In this document: positions 33,291 to 45,051 of the stretch, one piece after another
How positions within the stretch are numbered: position 1 is the stretch's first letter
How the letters are laid out: every line of letters starts with the position of its first letter
Assembly: GCA_946811695.1 (NCBI GenBank)
Contig: OX328125.1
Coordinates: forward strand, 100,286,643-100,350,642
Source: Gonocerus acuteangulatus
Lineage: Eukaryota > Arthropoda > Insecta > Hemiptera > Coreidae
Length of the DNA stretch: 64,000 nt
Reading direction: 5' to 3'
Notes under the pieces: model-generated
What the model saw: the letters and a program-made list of their open reading frames with translations, nothing else
Databases searched by the model: none
What the model was told of the DNA's origin: nothing
Made by a program: the position numbers and the translations under genes

Positions 33291-33712
33291 AGATATTTTG
33301 GGGAATAAATAATATATATATATATACTCACATACAAGTATCTCATTCAAACCTCAATATCAATTCAAAAAGTCCCACTCGCAGGAACTCGAAGTTATCG
33401 ACCACCAAGGCCTTGCAAGAGTTGAAAACTATTAAAGTTCTAAAATCGTTATTAAAAATGGGGATTGGTGGTGGACAGAACAGAAAAATTAGGGTTGTAT
33501 GTATTTTTTAATGTCAAATAATAAAAAAGTAAAATATTTTGTCAAAAAAATAAAAAACTTTTTTTGGGGTGAACCACACTCATCACTTAGGGGTATAAAA
33601 AGTAGATAACGTCCTTCTCAGTCCTCCCAAATATACACACAACATTTCAATAAAAACCGTCAAGCCGTTTCGGAGGAGTGTAGAGTGTGGCCACAAACAC
33701 TGAGACACGAGA

Positions 33713-33772
<60 letters not shown>

Positions 33773-33776
33773 TCCA
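33713..33776. repeat. (AT)n microsatellite
   Basis: Pure AT run with a few C interruptions at its right edge. Confidence 0.9.
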
Positions 33777-33929
33777 CATCCTTAAAAGTGGTAGATTTTG
33801 TTCAGAACGTAATATATTACCTTTTTTAATTTATAAACTATTTCTAAGGAAAAAGTTCTATTTTTGCAAATTCAGACGTCAAAAAGCGACGTTTGAATGA
33901 ATTTTAGGACAGCTTGCTCCACTTCCGAT

Positions 33930-34175
33930 GGCCAATAAAATGAAAGATATTGTCATTTAAATCAAACGGACACTGTCGCGGTTAGGAAATTGTGGTAAGT
34001 GGAAGGTAACCATTCGAAATCTTACTAAATCCTCTGCAAAATAGTTCTGATGTATTGTTCGATGGTGCGTATTGATTCCCACCTATTTGTAAAGTGGTAG
34101 TTCTGTGTTGTTTAATGGGTTTTGTCCCTGTTTAAGTGGTTGTTGTTTTGTTTTTAATTGAATTTAACAATAAAA
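33930..34175 (+). mobile_element. Helentron-like family 1 internal fragment
   Basis: GTTAGGAAATTGTGGTAAGTGG and the following block (ATCTTACTAAATCCTCTGCAAAA) match the family 1 interior in plus orientation. It directly abuts the next copy, which is in minus orientation. Confidence 0.55.
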
Positions 34176-34178
34176 AAA

Positions 34179-34221
34179 GTCCGACTCGCAGGGACTGCGT
34201 CATCTTAACGCGGTTCCAGTT

Positions 34222-34258
<37 letters not shown>

Positions 34259-35453
34259 CGCCGACATCCAGCGAGGAATTTTACCAGTGAGCCGTGGGAT
34301 GATAAAACTGCTGCCGGAGGTTGGGAATCGAACCCACTTATGAATCCAAGGCGCTAGCCATTAGACCACGGGAGACCCCGGTTCCTGTTCATATCCCTAT
34401 ACTCATTTGAAAAACATAGAATAGAAACAGATAATATTTTACTCGGCCTTTGTTCAAAGGGTTTTATGGCTATACCTCGGGTCGGGTCCGCAAGACCCTA
34501 GAAACCTCTTCTACCGATACTTCATTTCATACGTTTCAATGAATTGGAAAATATCAAAAATTTTCACATATTCCTGTGTTCTTTTACTATAGTAATAATT
34601 CTACAGATAAAATCAATTAAAAAATAAAATAAAAAAACCAACAGCATAAAGCAATTGAAAATATTCAAAAGACGTCATCGAATCTTTTTCTCTTGGCAAG
34701 CTATATTTCTAACAATGAATTGTTTTTCTTATTTTGCCTAATCTGTTTTATTGTAAAATACATTATCCAACTATAAGCAATTAAAAAATAACAATGGATA
34801 AAAACAGACAAAAAGAACAGTTCGAATAAGCAAAATCAATTACTTTAAAGTTTTAAGCACTTATTTCTCCGATTGACATCGCCTAATCAAAACTTTCATC
34901 AGAACCTTTTTTTGTAGAGCATTTAGTAATCATTCTAATGGTATTCTTTCGTTTACCAATATTCTCAACCTTTTTCGAGATATTAAGGAAAATATACAAA
35001 GTTACCAAAACTTTTTATGTCTGTTAATAAAATATTTTATTCTAACACTTCCTTAACTCCAAACGTAACCAAAATGTCAACATATTAGTTTTAATGAAAG
35101 TAGAACATGCAGAAAATGTTTCAACTGAATCCCATGATTCTAAGTACCCAAACCAAAAACGGTATTCAAAAACTATTTTTCCAATTTTCTCTAAAACGGT
35201 TAAAGCTATCGCCTTGAAAATGGTTTCATTCGTTTTCCTAGCCAAAGAAGCCTATAAATCGAGTACTTACAAGCTTATGAACTCAAAAACGTAAGCGTTA
35301 CGATTTTTTTTGCACGAATTTCGCCCCAAACGCCATTTTCCAGTGGGCGGATTTTGCTGGTTAACGAACTTGACCTTTCAAATCGGGCGACAGATTTTTG
35401 TACCAAATTTCATCAAAATCGGACCATTAGGGAGGCCAGAAATCCGCGAACAG

Positions 35454-35519
<66 letters not shown>

Positions 35520-35677
35520 TATACATATATATATATATACAAATTTTAACCACCGTTATTTTCGGTCTCTAGGGGTTCTGAAACGCGAAATTTTCTAGTC
35601 GGCACTTCCGGATTGTTTCATTGTATCAACCTTATAAGCGGGGTTCCTCCCTATCGGGGAAGGGAGGAACCGCGCTA
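34179..35677 (-). mobile_element. Helentron-like family 1 copy with SINE inside
   Basis: Minus orientation: the 3' end GTCCGACTCGCAGGGACTGC is at 34179 preceded by A7, and the 5' end GGAGGAACCGCGCTA at 35677 is followed by AAAA. It carries the 5' hairpin (about 35640-35677), the block CTAGGGGTTCTGAAACGCG, (AT)n at about 35456-35542, and the conserved TTTCATCAAAATCGGACC. A SINE (34224-34379) interrupts it close to its 3' end. Confidence 0.7.
34224..34379 (-). mobile_element. SINE family D nested in Helentron-like copy
   Basis: On the minus strand: the head TCTCCCGTGGTCTAATGGCT (A box), GTGGGTTCGATTCCCAACC (B box), a tail with CATCCCACGGCTC and GGATGTCGGCGCTA, then 33 A (plus-strand T 34224-34256). 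A 12-bp target duplication with one mismatch brackets it: GGTTCCAGTTCA (34212-34223) and GGTTCCTGTTCA (34380-34391). The duplicated sequence belongs to the host repeat. Confidence 0.88.
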
Positions 35678-35834
35678 AAAATGAGCATGTTATTTATTTA
35701 TTGTCATTCTCGCTACAAGGCGATAAAACAGATAAATCATTATTTTTAAGAATATAATAACAACAAAAAATCAATCAGTACAAATTTAGTGATTGTCTAG
35801 AGTTACTTCTATATGTTGTCATGTGATCATCAGT

Positions 35835-35839
35835 GCGTT

Positions 35840-35907
<68 letters not shown>

Positions 35908-36042
35908 TTTGAACTACCGTTATTTTCGAATTTTCGAGATCTAGGGGTTCTGAAACGGATATTTGTCTAGTTGGCACTTTCGCATTGGTTCATGCCCAAT
36001 AAGCGGGTTTTCTCGCTATGGATGGAGGGAGGAACCGTGCTA
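35835..36042 (-). mobile_element. Helentron-like family 1, 5' part
   Basis: (AT)n at about 35850-35902, then CTAGGGGTTCTGAAACGGAT and the 5' hairpin end GGAGGGAGGAACCGTGCTA followed by AAAA. The 3' portion is missing beyond the microsatellite. Confidence 0.65.
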
Positions 36043-36688
36043 AAAGTTAGAGGTCACCGAATTTTATGTGATATAGCTGTTACCCAGTGTGCCATGCTAC
36101 ACCTACTTTTTGCCTATGACTCTCCAAGTATCCAGATCTACCTGCATACCCCGTTACGTCAAAATTGGTCAAACGGTGTGAATTTGTTTATATCGGTCAA
36201 GTAATTCAGAAAGCAGCCGGCAGAGGCCAGCAGCTCAGCACTTCATCAAACAGCCGACAGAGGGCAGCAGCACAGCCTGCGAGTAGATAGCTCTTATCAA
36301 AAAAAGGCCAGTGCTCCTTAGTTAGTCTGTGACTGTTGATATAAAATTAAAATAAACTGCATTACATGATTATATAATGATGTAAATTCATCAATGAGTT
36401 AGAGTTATTCTAATTATGAAGAACATCAACAAATAAATTTGAGACATTATTCAAAAAGGCTGTCGATTCCAAATGGCCGTCAGAATCTGAATGGTTCAGT
36501 GGAGCCAATTTTTCTCGAACAAAACTTTTGACCTTTTGACCAACTTTTAAAATTTTACTATTTTGACCTAGCCAAGGAGATTTCCCGTATCAAGGCCTAC
36601 CTGTGTGTCAAGTTTGGTCAAAATCGGTCAAACGGTGTAGATTTGTATAAGGAACAATCAGACAAACGGACAAACAGACAGACACGTG

Positions 36689-36745
<57 letters not shown>
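36043..36745 (+). repeat. dispersed 'TTGGTCAAAATCGG' units with (AT)n
   Basis: Diverged single units of the repeat arrayed at 28 kb: about 36105-36195, and about 36560-36690 with GTCAAGTTTGGTCAAAATCG, GTCAAACGG and CAGACAGACACGTGATTT, running straight into (AT)n (36690-36743). Between them about 36200-36540 is unassigned. Confidence 0.65.
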
Positions 36746-37324
36746 TTATGTTTTTCTACGTATTTTTGTGAACATGTCATCAATGGATCATTGCTTACGC
36801 ATATCTATAGACTTTTATGGCTTCCCGCCTCTATACAAACCTGACCTTGGGACTATATTTGACCTTCCACCTCCTTACCGTAGGACTGTGTACATTTCTC
36901 TACTCCACAACTTCCTACCAATTTGTATGACAACTCACGTATACTCTATCTTCAACGTTAGCTCCATTTACCTCCCTAGGAGAGATAGAGTCTGTGCATA
37001 CATTTAAACGTTTACGGTTACTGAACCAAATCCACACTATCAACCCCAGACAATATAGGCTTTAACTTGGCGAACCGAAAATAGGACAGAATGTTATTTT
37101 GCACCTCGGATCCCGCTAAGCCTTCGGGGAAACCGAAAAGCTATTTGGAGCTTAAACAATCTTCGGCTAGAACTATCTAATTAGATCAAAGGATATTACC
37201 GACTGAGTCGGGCTTAAAGTTTGAACAGGCTTCAGAAGCACACCGAGGGAGTATTTCTTGATGTGAACTTAGGAATTAACTAGTTGTGAACACATGCAAA
37301 TTAATTATGTATTTTGTTTAAAAT

Positions 37325-37327
<3 letters not shown>
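36746..37327. other. unassigned
   Basis: A 79-codon frame (36768-37007) shows no recognisable domain. Confidence 0.35.
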
Positions 37328-37360
<33 letters not shown>

Positions 37361-37432
37361 TGTTTGGGTTGTACCCATATTTCATCATATTTTGTCAGTT
37401 GCTTCTATCCGAGCTCACCAGAGCAACCACAT
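37328..37432 (-). mobile_element. retroposed fragment with poly(A) tail
   Basis: On the minus strand, sequence containing GAGCTCGGATAGAAGC and GGGTACAACCCAAACATTGT ends in about 30 A (plus-strand T, 37328-37357). It shares this sequence with about 26878-26945. It is the 3' end of an unidentified retroposon. Confidence 0.5.
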
Positions 37433-37926
37433 TTTTTTTTTCTTCCCTAATAATATCCCACGACTCTAATTGTATAACATGTATATTTATCGAAATCTAA
37501 ACGAGAAACTAACATGGGCATTGATAAACATTCACATTTTACCCTAATAAAACCATTAAAAAAACTCCAATAATGCTTGTATATTTACTAATAAGTACTA
37601 TACTATATATATCTGCCATCAGCCATATTTGTCATCCTAATGTTAGATAAGGTATCAATAATTAGTTAAATAATACATGTTAGTTGTGTTGATTATGTTT
37701 ATACGTTGAGTTAGTGCACTGTTAGTATTAACTCTCGTGTGATTATACTACAGTTATAGTTAGTTGTGGTCCTGTTAATATCATCTACATATCAATCATG
37801 GACACCTGGAGGAACTACTAGGCAAAGTCTTAGGATAAAGTTACATCTTAGATGGTTGCGTTAACAATATGTCTATTTTTTTTTAATTCGTTAAAATTAG
37901 AAGATTATAGTTTATAATTGACTTTT
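37433..37926. other. unassigned
   Basis: No gene or repeat recognised. Confidence 0.35.
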
Positions 37927-38058
37927 TTAGCACTTTCCTCCGAAGGAAAGTAGCTATTGAGGTTGGACTCATGACGGAATTTTTGAAAAATTTCTTCAAA
38001 TCTTTATCGATCCTACCTAGTAGACACCGAAAATGACCCCCGTTAAAATTTATATATA

Positions 38059-38141
<83 letters not shown>

Positions 38142-39192
38142 CTGTTAACACGATAGCGGCCAGAGTTTTTGTTTTTTCGTCACGAAACTTGGTATATAGC
38201 ATTCAATTAGCAAACGATTGAACGAGTTCGTTAACCACCAAAGTCGGTCCACCGGAAGGGGGGGGTTTACCCCAAACCCAAAACACTAATTTGACTATGT
38301 CAGCCGTATTATTTGTTATATTTCAACGAAACTTGGTATTCGTAGTGGTAATATAGAGAGAAAAGTGAGATATAAAAATGAACTAAATCGGTTCATTAGA
38401 AGGGGGGGGGTTTACTCCGGACCCACAATACCAATTCGCCACTACCAGCCGTGATTTTTGCTATATTTCGATGAAACTCGGTATTCGTAGTGGTAATCCA
38501 CAGGTAAATAACTGTTGTAAAAATAAACTAAATCGGTTCATTAGGAGGGGGGTTTACTCCGGACCCACAATACCAATTCGCCACTACCAGCCGTGAGTTT
38601 TGGTATATTTCGACGAAACTCGGTATTCGTAGTGGTAATCTACAGGTAAATATGTGTTGTAAAAATAAACTAAATCGGGTCATTAGAAGGGGGGGGTTTA
38701 CTCTTGACCCAAATTCTTAATATACTCATACCGGTCGTAATTTCTGCTGTATTGTAACGAAACGCGGTATACGTCGTGGGTAACTCATGAGAAAGAAGTG
38801 TTGTAAAAATGAGCTGAATCGGTCAATCGGAAAGCGGGGGTTTAATTTGTAATATATTTCAATAGAAAAGCCCGTCAGACGTAGGTTCACAAAGCCGCCG
38901 CAAGGAGCGCTTTCTACCACTAGAGTGACTGTATCCTGTTCCTGCGTTAGATCAAAATACGATAATATGAGGTTTTTTGTATTTATTACGTAGTGTAATA
39001 GGTACCATGTGTAAACATAACTCTGGAAGCAAATTATTAATTGATCAGTTACTCATTACAAATTTAAAAGAGAACTATTCATGTTTTTATTTTATTTATG
39101 TAGGATATTTTAAGCAAATTGTTCTGGAAAGCAATCTACACTACCCAAATTCGTAGGAAAGTGCTTAGTTATGCAGCTCCTGCGTGACGGAC
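37927..39192 (+). mobile_element. Helentron-like family 2, complete copy
   Basis: The 5' end TAGCACTTTCCTCCGAAGGAAAG forms a terminal hairpin after a T run; a long (AT)n/(TG)n follows (38050-38140). The conserved block CACGAAACTTGGTATA and tandem 144-bp core repeats come next. The 3' end is GGAAAGTGCTTAGTTATGCAG + CTCCTGCGTGACGGAC followed by TTTTT. Subterminal inverted repeats are AGCACTTTCC/GGAAAGTGCT, and a GCAG-CTC-CTGC hairpin sits about 10 nt from the end. The architecture equals family 1 although the sequence differs. No helicase gene. Confidence 0.68.
38230..38850 (+). repeat. 144-bp tandem core repeats with G runs
   Basis: Five diverged units spaced 142-146 bp, each beginning near AATCGGTTCATTAGAAGG followed by 7-9 G and TTTACTC (G runs near 38259, 38401, 38547, 38690, 38835). 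Each contains CGAAACTCGGTATTCGTAG. They lie inside Helentron-like family 2. Confidence 0.88.
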
Positions 39193-39404
39193 TTTTTATA
39201 TATTCCATCTGCCTCTGGGCCATCGTGCCGGGCTATCTATAGTATATTTCCCTTACATAGCCGGAAATGATTTCAGCCTGCCCATATATGAGAAAAAAAT
39301 CAACTGCCACGGACGAAACTCCTACCCGCATCTCGTTCAATAGAAATCGGAAAAGCTATCCACTCTACCATGGGGAGCCCGGTGCAATTTATATTTTCAT
39401 ATTA
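39193..39404 (-). mobile_element. SINE family C, tRNA-derived
   Basis: Minus strand from 39404: GGGCTCCCCATGGTAGAGTGG (A box region), GGGTAGGAGTTTCGTCCG (degenerate B box), then a tail with CTATAGATAGCCCGGC and GATGGCCCAGAGGCAGATGG. That tail is the domain shared with SINEs B and D and the 5S SINE. The copy abuts the 3' end of Helentron-like family 2. Confidence 0.65.
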
Positions 39405-39504
39405 GCCAATGCATCCAAAATAAAAATAAAATAGTTTCAATTCTGGAACCCCTCAATATTTTAGTGGGAACAAAAAATGCCTATTTAGAGAAGGTACTCC
39501 CTAC

Positions 39505-39539
39505 TGAATCATGCCATGATTTAGTAGGGAGTATAGCAG
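39505..39539. repeat. 17-bp hairpin
   Basis: ACTCCCTACTGAATCAT and ATGATTTAGTAGGGAGT are inverted with one mismatch around a 2-3 nt loop. No larger element is visible around it. Confidence 0.6.
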
Positions 39540-40968
39540 GACAATTTTTCATTTTATAGCATGGTCTACATTGGTCTATAAGTCTTTGGTTTAGGTTATA
39601 AGGTATCTATACAAATTATTTTGAACAATTATTCTTCCCCTTGCCATGTTGTTCATTGGCTGTGGTGAGTGTGTAATCTTAAGCATATTATCTACTGTCC
39701 TTTAGATATAATAGATTTCGAATGTCTGTGGTATATGATGAGTTGATTGGTTATTTTTCAAACGTTTTTCAATAAATAATAGATTTTTTAACTATAATTG
39801 ATAAGTTGTATGTTTCACATGTGTACTATTCTTAATCTAGCTAAAACTACTTCCTCCCTCCAAGCGTTTTTGATTTAAGAGTCTTGCTCGTCCATCCTTG
39901 AGGTGTGTGTAGTCCATGTTTCATTTTATTTTAAATGAGATTCTTCACATCCTCCACATCCTTCTGGCTTTATTGATATGCTGTCCAGTTTGCTACAAGG
40001 AAACTAATTTTTATGCAAAGCTATTCCAAGTTACTAAATGCACCTATACCGACATGACACTGAAGTATCACAGCATGTCGTAAAATCAACACTTATACGA
40101 CAGATCTTCACTAATGATAAGTTTTCTTTGAATTTCGAGGCACTTTCATAGACTTTCACTGATAGATATATCTGCCACTTTGGATTCTCTAAATAAACGG
40201 TTCAATCAGTAACCGAATTTGATCAAAGGACGCTATATTAAATTTTAAATCGTTATTCTAGATTAATGAAGTTACGATTTATGGCCAAGCGTTTGTGCAA
40301 TTAATTTTCTCCAACTATGTCGTCCTACCTCAAAAACTCAAGGGACAGGACGTTGCAAGAAGAACCCAGCCAAACATTCGCCCCATCGTTTTATGCATTC
40401 TTTACACGAGCTTTGTACACGAGCTTGTTTCTTACAACCAAGTACTGTGCAAACAAGGTGCTTAGTGATAAGTATTAGTAAGCATGGCAAATGCAGGTTA
40501 AAAAGTAAGTTCGTCCACCACGATTCTACTTTACATTTGTCACTTGTGACCTTTTGAAAACAGCCCAACAAGCGTTTAGTGACAACCTTGTTTGGCTAGT
40601 TATTTCTAAATTCTTTTTCGCAGGTTACTCTCAAATTAGTGCATTTTCGTAGAGTATCTGGGTAACTTTGTCCAGTAAAATGTTGACCTGGACGTTATTC
40701 TTACGAACCTTTTGTACTCCATTTCATCCTCAGTTGTCAGCTCTGTTTACAGTTGGTCTGAATTATCAATAGTTTCTCTTCGTAGCATCCATTCTCAGGC
40801 CAATAACCGCTTTCCTTCCTTCTTTTATTCTTTACCTATCGATAAAATAACGTTACAGTAACGTTTAAAAACTTTGGCGACGATGCTCAATTCCTGAACG
40901 AGTTTCTTGCTAGGAATGAGTTTACGTACACGCCATCGTGTAAATAGGTACTTCAAACTTGCCCCTAA
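39540..40968. other. unassigned
   Basis: No gene, SINE or terminal repeat recognised; frames are short. Confidence 0.4.
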
Positions 40969-41690
40969 GGCTGCACGACCCGTATTTTGCCCGATCCGAT
41001 CCGATCCGATTTCGTTTGATCGACAATGGCCAACATCGGCCGACGTGAGTGCCTACATTGGTCTCGACTCGATCCGATCCAATTTAGTCACAGCTCGCCA
41101 GTAATGACATGGTAGTGAAGTGAAAATGAGTGATTAAGTTAAGAAATACCACCTAATAAGCATAGAAACCTTCGATTAGGTTGAATGTTGGAGGTAAGAG
41201 AAGTATTGGTATTTATATTTTAAAATGATTTATAAGAAATGTAACTAAAAGGTTATAAGCATTAGAATGTTATAAACATTAGAAGGTTATAAATATTGTA
41301 AGGTTGTAGACGTTGGATGGTTATAAACATCTTTCCACGAAATTTAATAAACAAGGAAAACAAAAAACAAAAATGTGAATTTACAATGTTGTTTTAAATG
41401 TTATTTTCTTTGATATAAAAGAATATGCAGTGAAATCTGTTAAGATTTAGAACGTCTAGACCTTTTTCAAACACTAAATGTGGGTTGGCGCCATTTTGCT
41501 TTGTCGGTCCGAAATCGTTCTAGAAACAAACAAGTTTGAATGTCCAAGAGTCGGTGGCCGTTTGATTGGACCGGATTGGATCGGGTCGGGACCAATGTAG
41601 GCACCTCCATTGAGATGCATGTGTTTGTTTTTCTACCGACAGTCGGTGGCTATTGGGTCGGATCGGAACGGGTCCAGTGTAGGTGCACCC
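40969..41690. mobile_element. PIF/Harbinger-like element, copy 2
   Basis: The right end, read on the minus strand, is GGGTGCACCTACACTGGACC; the left end is GGCTGCACGACCCG. TAA flanks both sides (40966-40968, 41691-41693), a 3-bp TWA duplication. GATCCGATCC-rich subterminal regions and the interior match copy 1 without the Transib-like insertion; the corresponding empty site is near 41.50 kb (TTTGTCGGTCC). 722 bp, non-autonomous. Confidence 0.78.
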
Positions 41691-41693
41691 TAA

Positions 41694-42458
41694 GCCAGTT
41701 TCACGTACCTGTGAAGGACACAAAGTCTGAGACACAAATGTCTTCTGGTGTAGCGAGTCAGATCAGTTTTCGCTTTAATAATTTGTGTGTCCACAGTGGT
41801 AACCTTTAGTCAGAGGTCCCTTTAGATATCGGGTTTTCATTGTCTGCAATCCGATATTGGAACTGTCCCGATATTAACCTTCCACCGTTTCCTGGCTACA
41901 ACCCAACCCTGTAGATCAACCGCAGTGTTGTGCCTCAAACATCAACATCCCTTTGAAACAATACCTGATAGAATTCCTTTCTCAGGTGCTTGCCGAACCC
42001 TGTTTCGGCAGGGCGTTATGACCTCTTAATTATGGGCCATGTTACATCTGCAGAGTTTGTGTTATTCGTCCTTACCATGGCCTGTTTCGTATTGCTATTA
42101 CAATTATATCAAGGCACATTTTTCTCGTGAGTAATTTTTCTACCAATAAAGCTTATGACTTTCTCAACGAATCAATATAAATTTACTTGGGCGATTCTAA
42201 AATTTCTGTGGACTCGCATTAAAGGAGAATTATTGGGAATTCGAATTTCTTTAGGGGACGCTTTTCCTTTTTACGGCTGCCTACAAAAAAGCAGCCTATA
42301 AATCATCGATGATGGATTTATATGAAACCCTAAATTGAGGGATAATGTCAAAACGGAGTAAGGCATCACTCCCCTGATAAGGCCGCACAATTTTGAACAT
42401 TGAATGGCTTTCTAATCGGCAATTATTTTACTAACTGTGAATCCCATGCATAAAAGAA

Positions 42459-42461
<3 letters not shown>
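41694..42461. other. unassigned
   Basis: No recognisable gene or repeat. Confidence 0.35.
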
Positions 42462-42511
<50 letters not shown>

Positions 42512-42700
42512 GATGAGGTGTTTGTTTTGTATGATTGTGTGCCTTTCTGTTTGTTCCAAATACCAATCCACACCGTTTGACAGATTTTGACCAAACTTGG
42601 AACACTGGTAGGTCTTGATCCGGGAAGTCTTGTAGGCTAGGTCAAAAACGTCTACCAGCTGTCTGTCTGTATGTTTGTTCCATGTACAAATCCACACCAT
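42462..42700 (-). repeat. (AT)n plus dispersed 'TTGGTCAAAATC' unit
   Basis: AT run (42462-42505), then a minus-strand diverged unit of the 28-kb repeat (CACCGTTTGACAGATTTTGA, CCAAACTTGG, CTGTCTGTCTG). Confidence 0.7.
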
Positions 42701-44433
42701 TTTGGTGTGAAACTGTGAACCCGAACAATTACAGATTTGCGTCATTAGATTTTAATATTACTTATTTGGTTTTTAATTTATTTTTTCTTTTCTAGATGCA
42801 GAAAGTAGGTGTATGTAAGTAGGACACGCCGGGTAACAGCTATTTATAGATAAAAGCCGAATTAACAGATCTGGGACTAGATTGGCCGGGAGTATGAAGT
42901 ATTCTAGATTTTGACCAGAAATGGGTTGGCCGAGGCTGGAAGTGGCATGCAGAATCTGAAGTGGCACTAAAATCTACAGACAGACAGAACGGAATTGCGC
43001 CGACAGTAAAAAGACAGACCAGAAGAGATCGCGAAATATTCCAAGAGCTAGTAGAAGAAAATAAATCCAGTTGCTAGCTAGTATGGAAAAATTAATAGAA
43101 ATAAAGATTACTATGAGAGCATAGAAATTGATTTTCTAATGCATACTACTCCAGTGGAACTCCCCCCATATTGGACTAAAGTACATCTAGGGGGTAACTA
43201 GAGGCATTACATAATAGCGGATGGATATTACATTTTGTATCGGCCGGTCAGTCCCAAAGGGATTACAAAATCAACATTCAAAAAGTTTGAATTTGCCAAA
43301 CTTTGGTCCCAATTCCCTCCCCGGAAATGTCAAATTTCCCCAGCGGTAAATCCCCCTACCATGCTACGCAGTTCCTGAATTATTTTAGGAGTGCGTTAAG
43401 GGAGTTTGGTTTGTAATTTAATGTTATAAATATTTGAAGAGTCAATTGAGCTTCATTTTTCGCCCAAAAAACCTTTGATTATTGATAAGACTTGTTAGCA
43501 AAATAAATGTTGACTATGAAAGGACATTTTTAGTATTGATAAATTCTCCGCAATTCTGGAGAGTGAAATAAACCCCCGAGGGGATGCTTTGAAGGATAAC
43601 GAGCAATCAGCATCCGTGTTCATTAAGGAAGTAGGCACTCAACTCTCTGATCTTTTTCTCTTGACGCACAGCTCTACTGCATGAGGTCACAACAGAGAAA
43701 CATCCTGTGTCAATATGGTCATGCTAATAATTAAAATCTATCTGAAAATCATAGATGTGTCGATAGAGGACGAATTTAGTTAGACTCATTATTTTTCTAT
43801 TCATTTGACAATATATAAAATTCAGCTGTTTGTCTGTCTGTTCCTTATACATATCCATAACCGATTTTGTCACTCATGGAGGTCTTGATCCGGGGAGTGT
43901 CTTAGGCTAAGTTAAAATCGTCTAAGACTCACAGTTCGGGGGTCAGGGGTTCGAACCTTTGAACCTGACCAGTTACAGAAGACTGAATTGTCAGAAATCG
44001 TCACTTTTGAAACATAAGACATTCACCAAGATGGACCGTAGGGGAACATCATCCTATTATCTGAGAAATATTGTCAGTTGTATGACAAGTGAGTTCTAAA
44101 ATATGCTATCCCCTCCACTGCTGCTTTCTCATATCTTGTTATCAGCGAGGTTCCAAGTTCAAGTCGTCCTGTGGGAAGATTATTTTTTTTCCTATTCTTT
44201 AACTTTATTTGCTTTATTCAAATTTAATATTACTCATTGGGTTTCTAATTTATTTTTTAATTTTCTACATGCAGAATGTATTTGTAAGTAAATTTATGCC
44301 CAAAAGGGCCGTTTTTTTAAACCATTTTTATTAGCTAAAGATATAGCTCGGTAAAGGGCAAAAAAGCGACATTTTTGTAGAGAATAAAACAAGATATTTA
44401 CTATGGTTCAAGACATTACCAGAGTTAACACGA
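42701..44433. other. unassigned; one dispersed unit at 43.8 kb
   Basis: About 43810-43930 is a diverged minus-strand unit of the 28-kb repeat. The rest has no recognisable gene. Confidence 0.4.
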
Positions 44434-44441
44434 GCATCAAT

Positions 44442-44693
44442 CATGGGCGTATATAGGAAATAATTTTGGGAGGGGCTGGGAAAATTTCGGGGGAGGGGGG
44501 CTGAGACCATTTTCGGGGTATAGAATAATAACAATTGAGAACTTATAATAGTTTTAGGCAAATAAAACGCTATTACACCTAAAATAAACAATTTTTTTAT
44601 GAACTAAGTGATGTTATTTAATTTATTTTTAACGGTTTTATGACACATTTTTACCATGAAATGAAACCAGCCCCCTCCTTATATACGCCCATG
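44442..44693 (+). mobile_element. hAT MITE, copy 1
   Basis: The ends CATGGGCGTATATA and complement are flanked by a perfect 8-bp duplication GCATCAAT (44434-44441, 44694-44701). 252 bp, no ORF. A G-rich block (TTTCGGGGGAGGGGGGCTGA) lies near the left end. The same element is at 62726-62989 in the other orientation. Confidence 0.88.
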
Positions 44694-44812
44694 GCATCAA
44701 TGAACCACGCAAAAAGAAACATAATCGAGCCAAATTCAATACGATACTGTATTCTACTTAATAATAGCTAAAGTACAAGTCAAATAAATTACAAGCATTA
44801 AATTACCTAAGT

Positions 44813-44814
<2 letters not shown>

Positions 44815-44881
<67 letters not shown>

Positions 44882-45051
44882 GGCGCATCTACATCTTGGC
44901 CATTAGCGCCGGGCTATCTATAGGTTGCCACCCTTTTATAATGCCAACAGCACGTGGTCGGTCACCCATTCAGGTACCGACCACGCCCGACGTTGCTTAA
45001 CTTCGGTGATCTACGGGAACCGGTGTATTCAACGTGGCTATGGCCGTTGGC
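44815..45051 (-). mobile_element. 5S-rRNA-derived SINE, recent insertion
   Basis: Read on the minus strand from 45051: about 110 nt closely matching 5S rRNA (GCCAACGGCCATAGCCACG at the 5' end, the A-box region AAGTTAAGCAACGTCGGGC, the C-box region TGAATGGGTGACCG, and GCTGTTGGC at the 3' end). Then the tail AAAAGGGTGGCAACCTATAG + ATAGCCCGGCGCTAATGGCC and GATGCGCCGTA, then about 65 A. The perfect 11-bp target duplication TTACCTAAGTA is at 44803-44813 and 45052-45062. The 5S head supplies the pol III promoter. It belongs to the 5S-headed (SINE3-type) class and is not a 5S gene. Confidence 0.93.

Noticed and set aside
38880..38940. Minus-strand tRNA-like sequence (TAGTGGTAGAAAGC...)
   Set aside because: Only a weak A-box-like match and no good B box; it lies within the Helentron-like family 2 copy.
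44940..45051. Functional 5S rRNA gene
   Set aside because: It is followed by a SINE tail and poly(A) and flanked by an 11-bp duplication, so it is a retroposed SINE.
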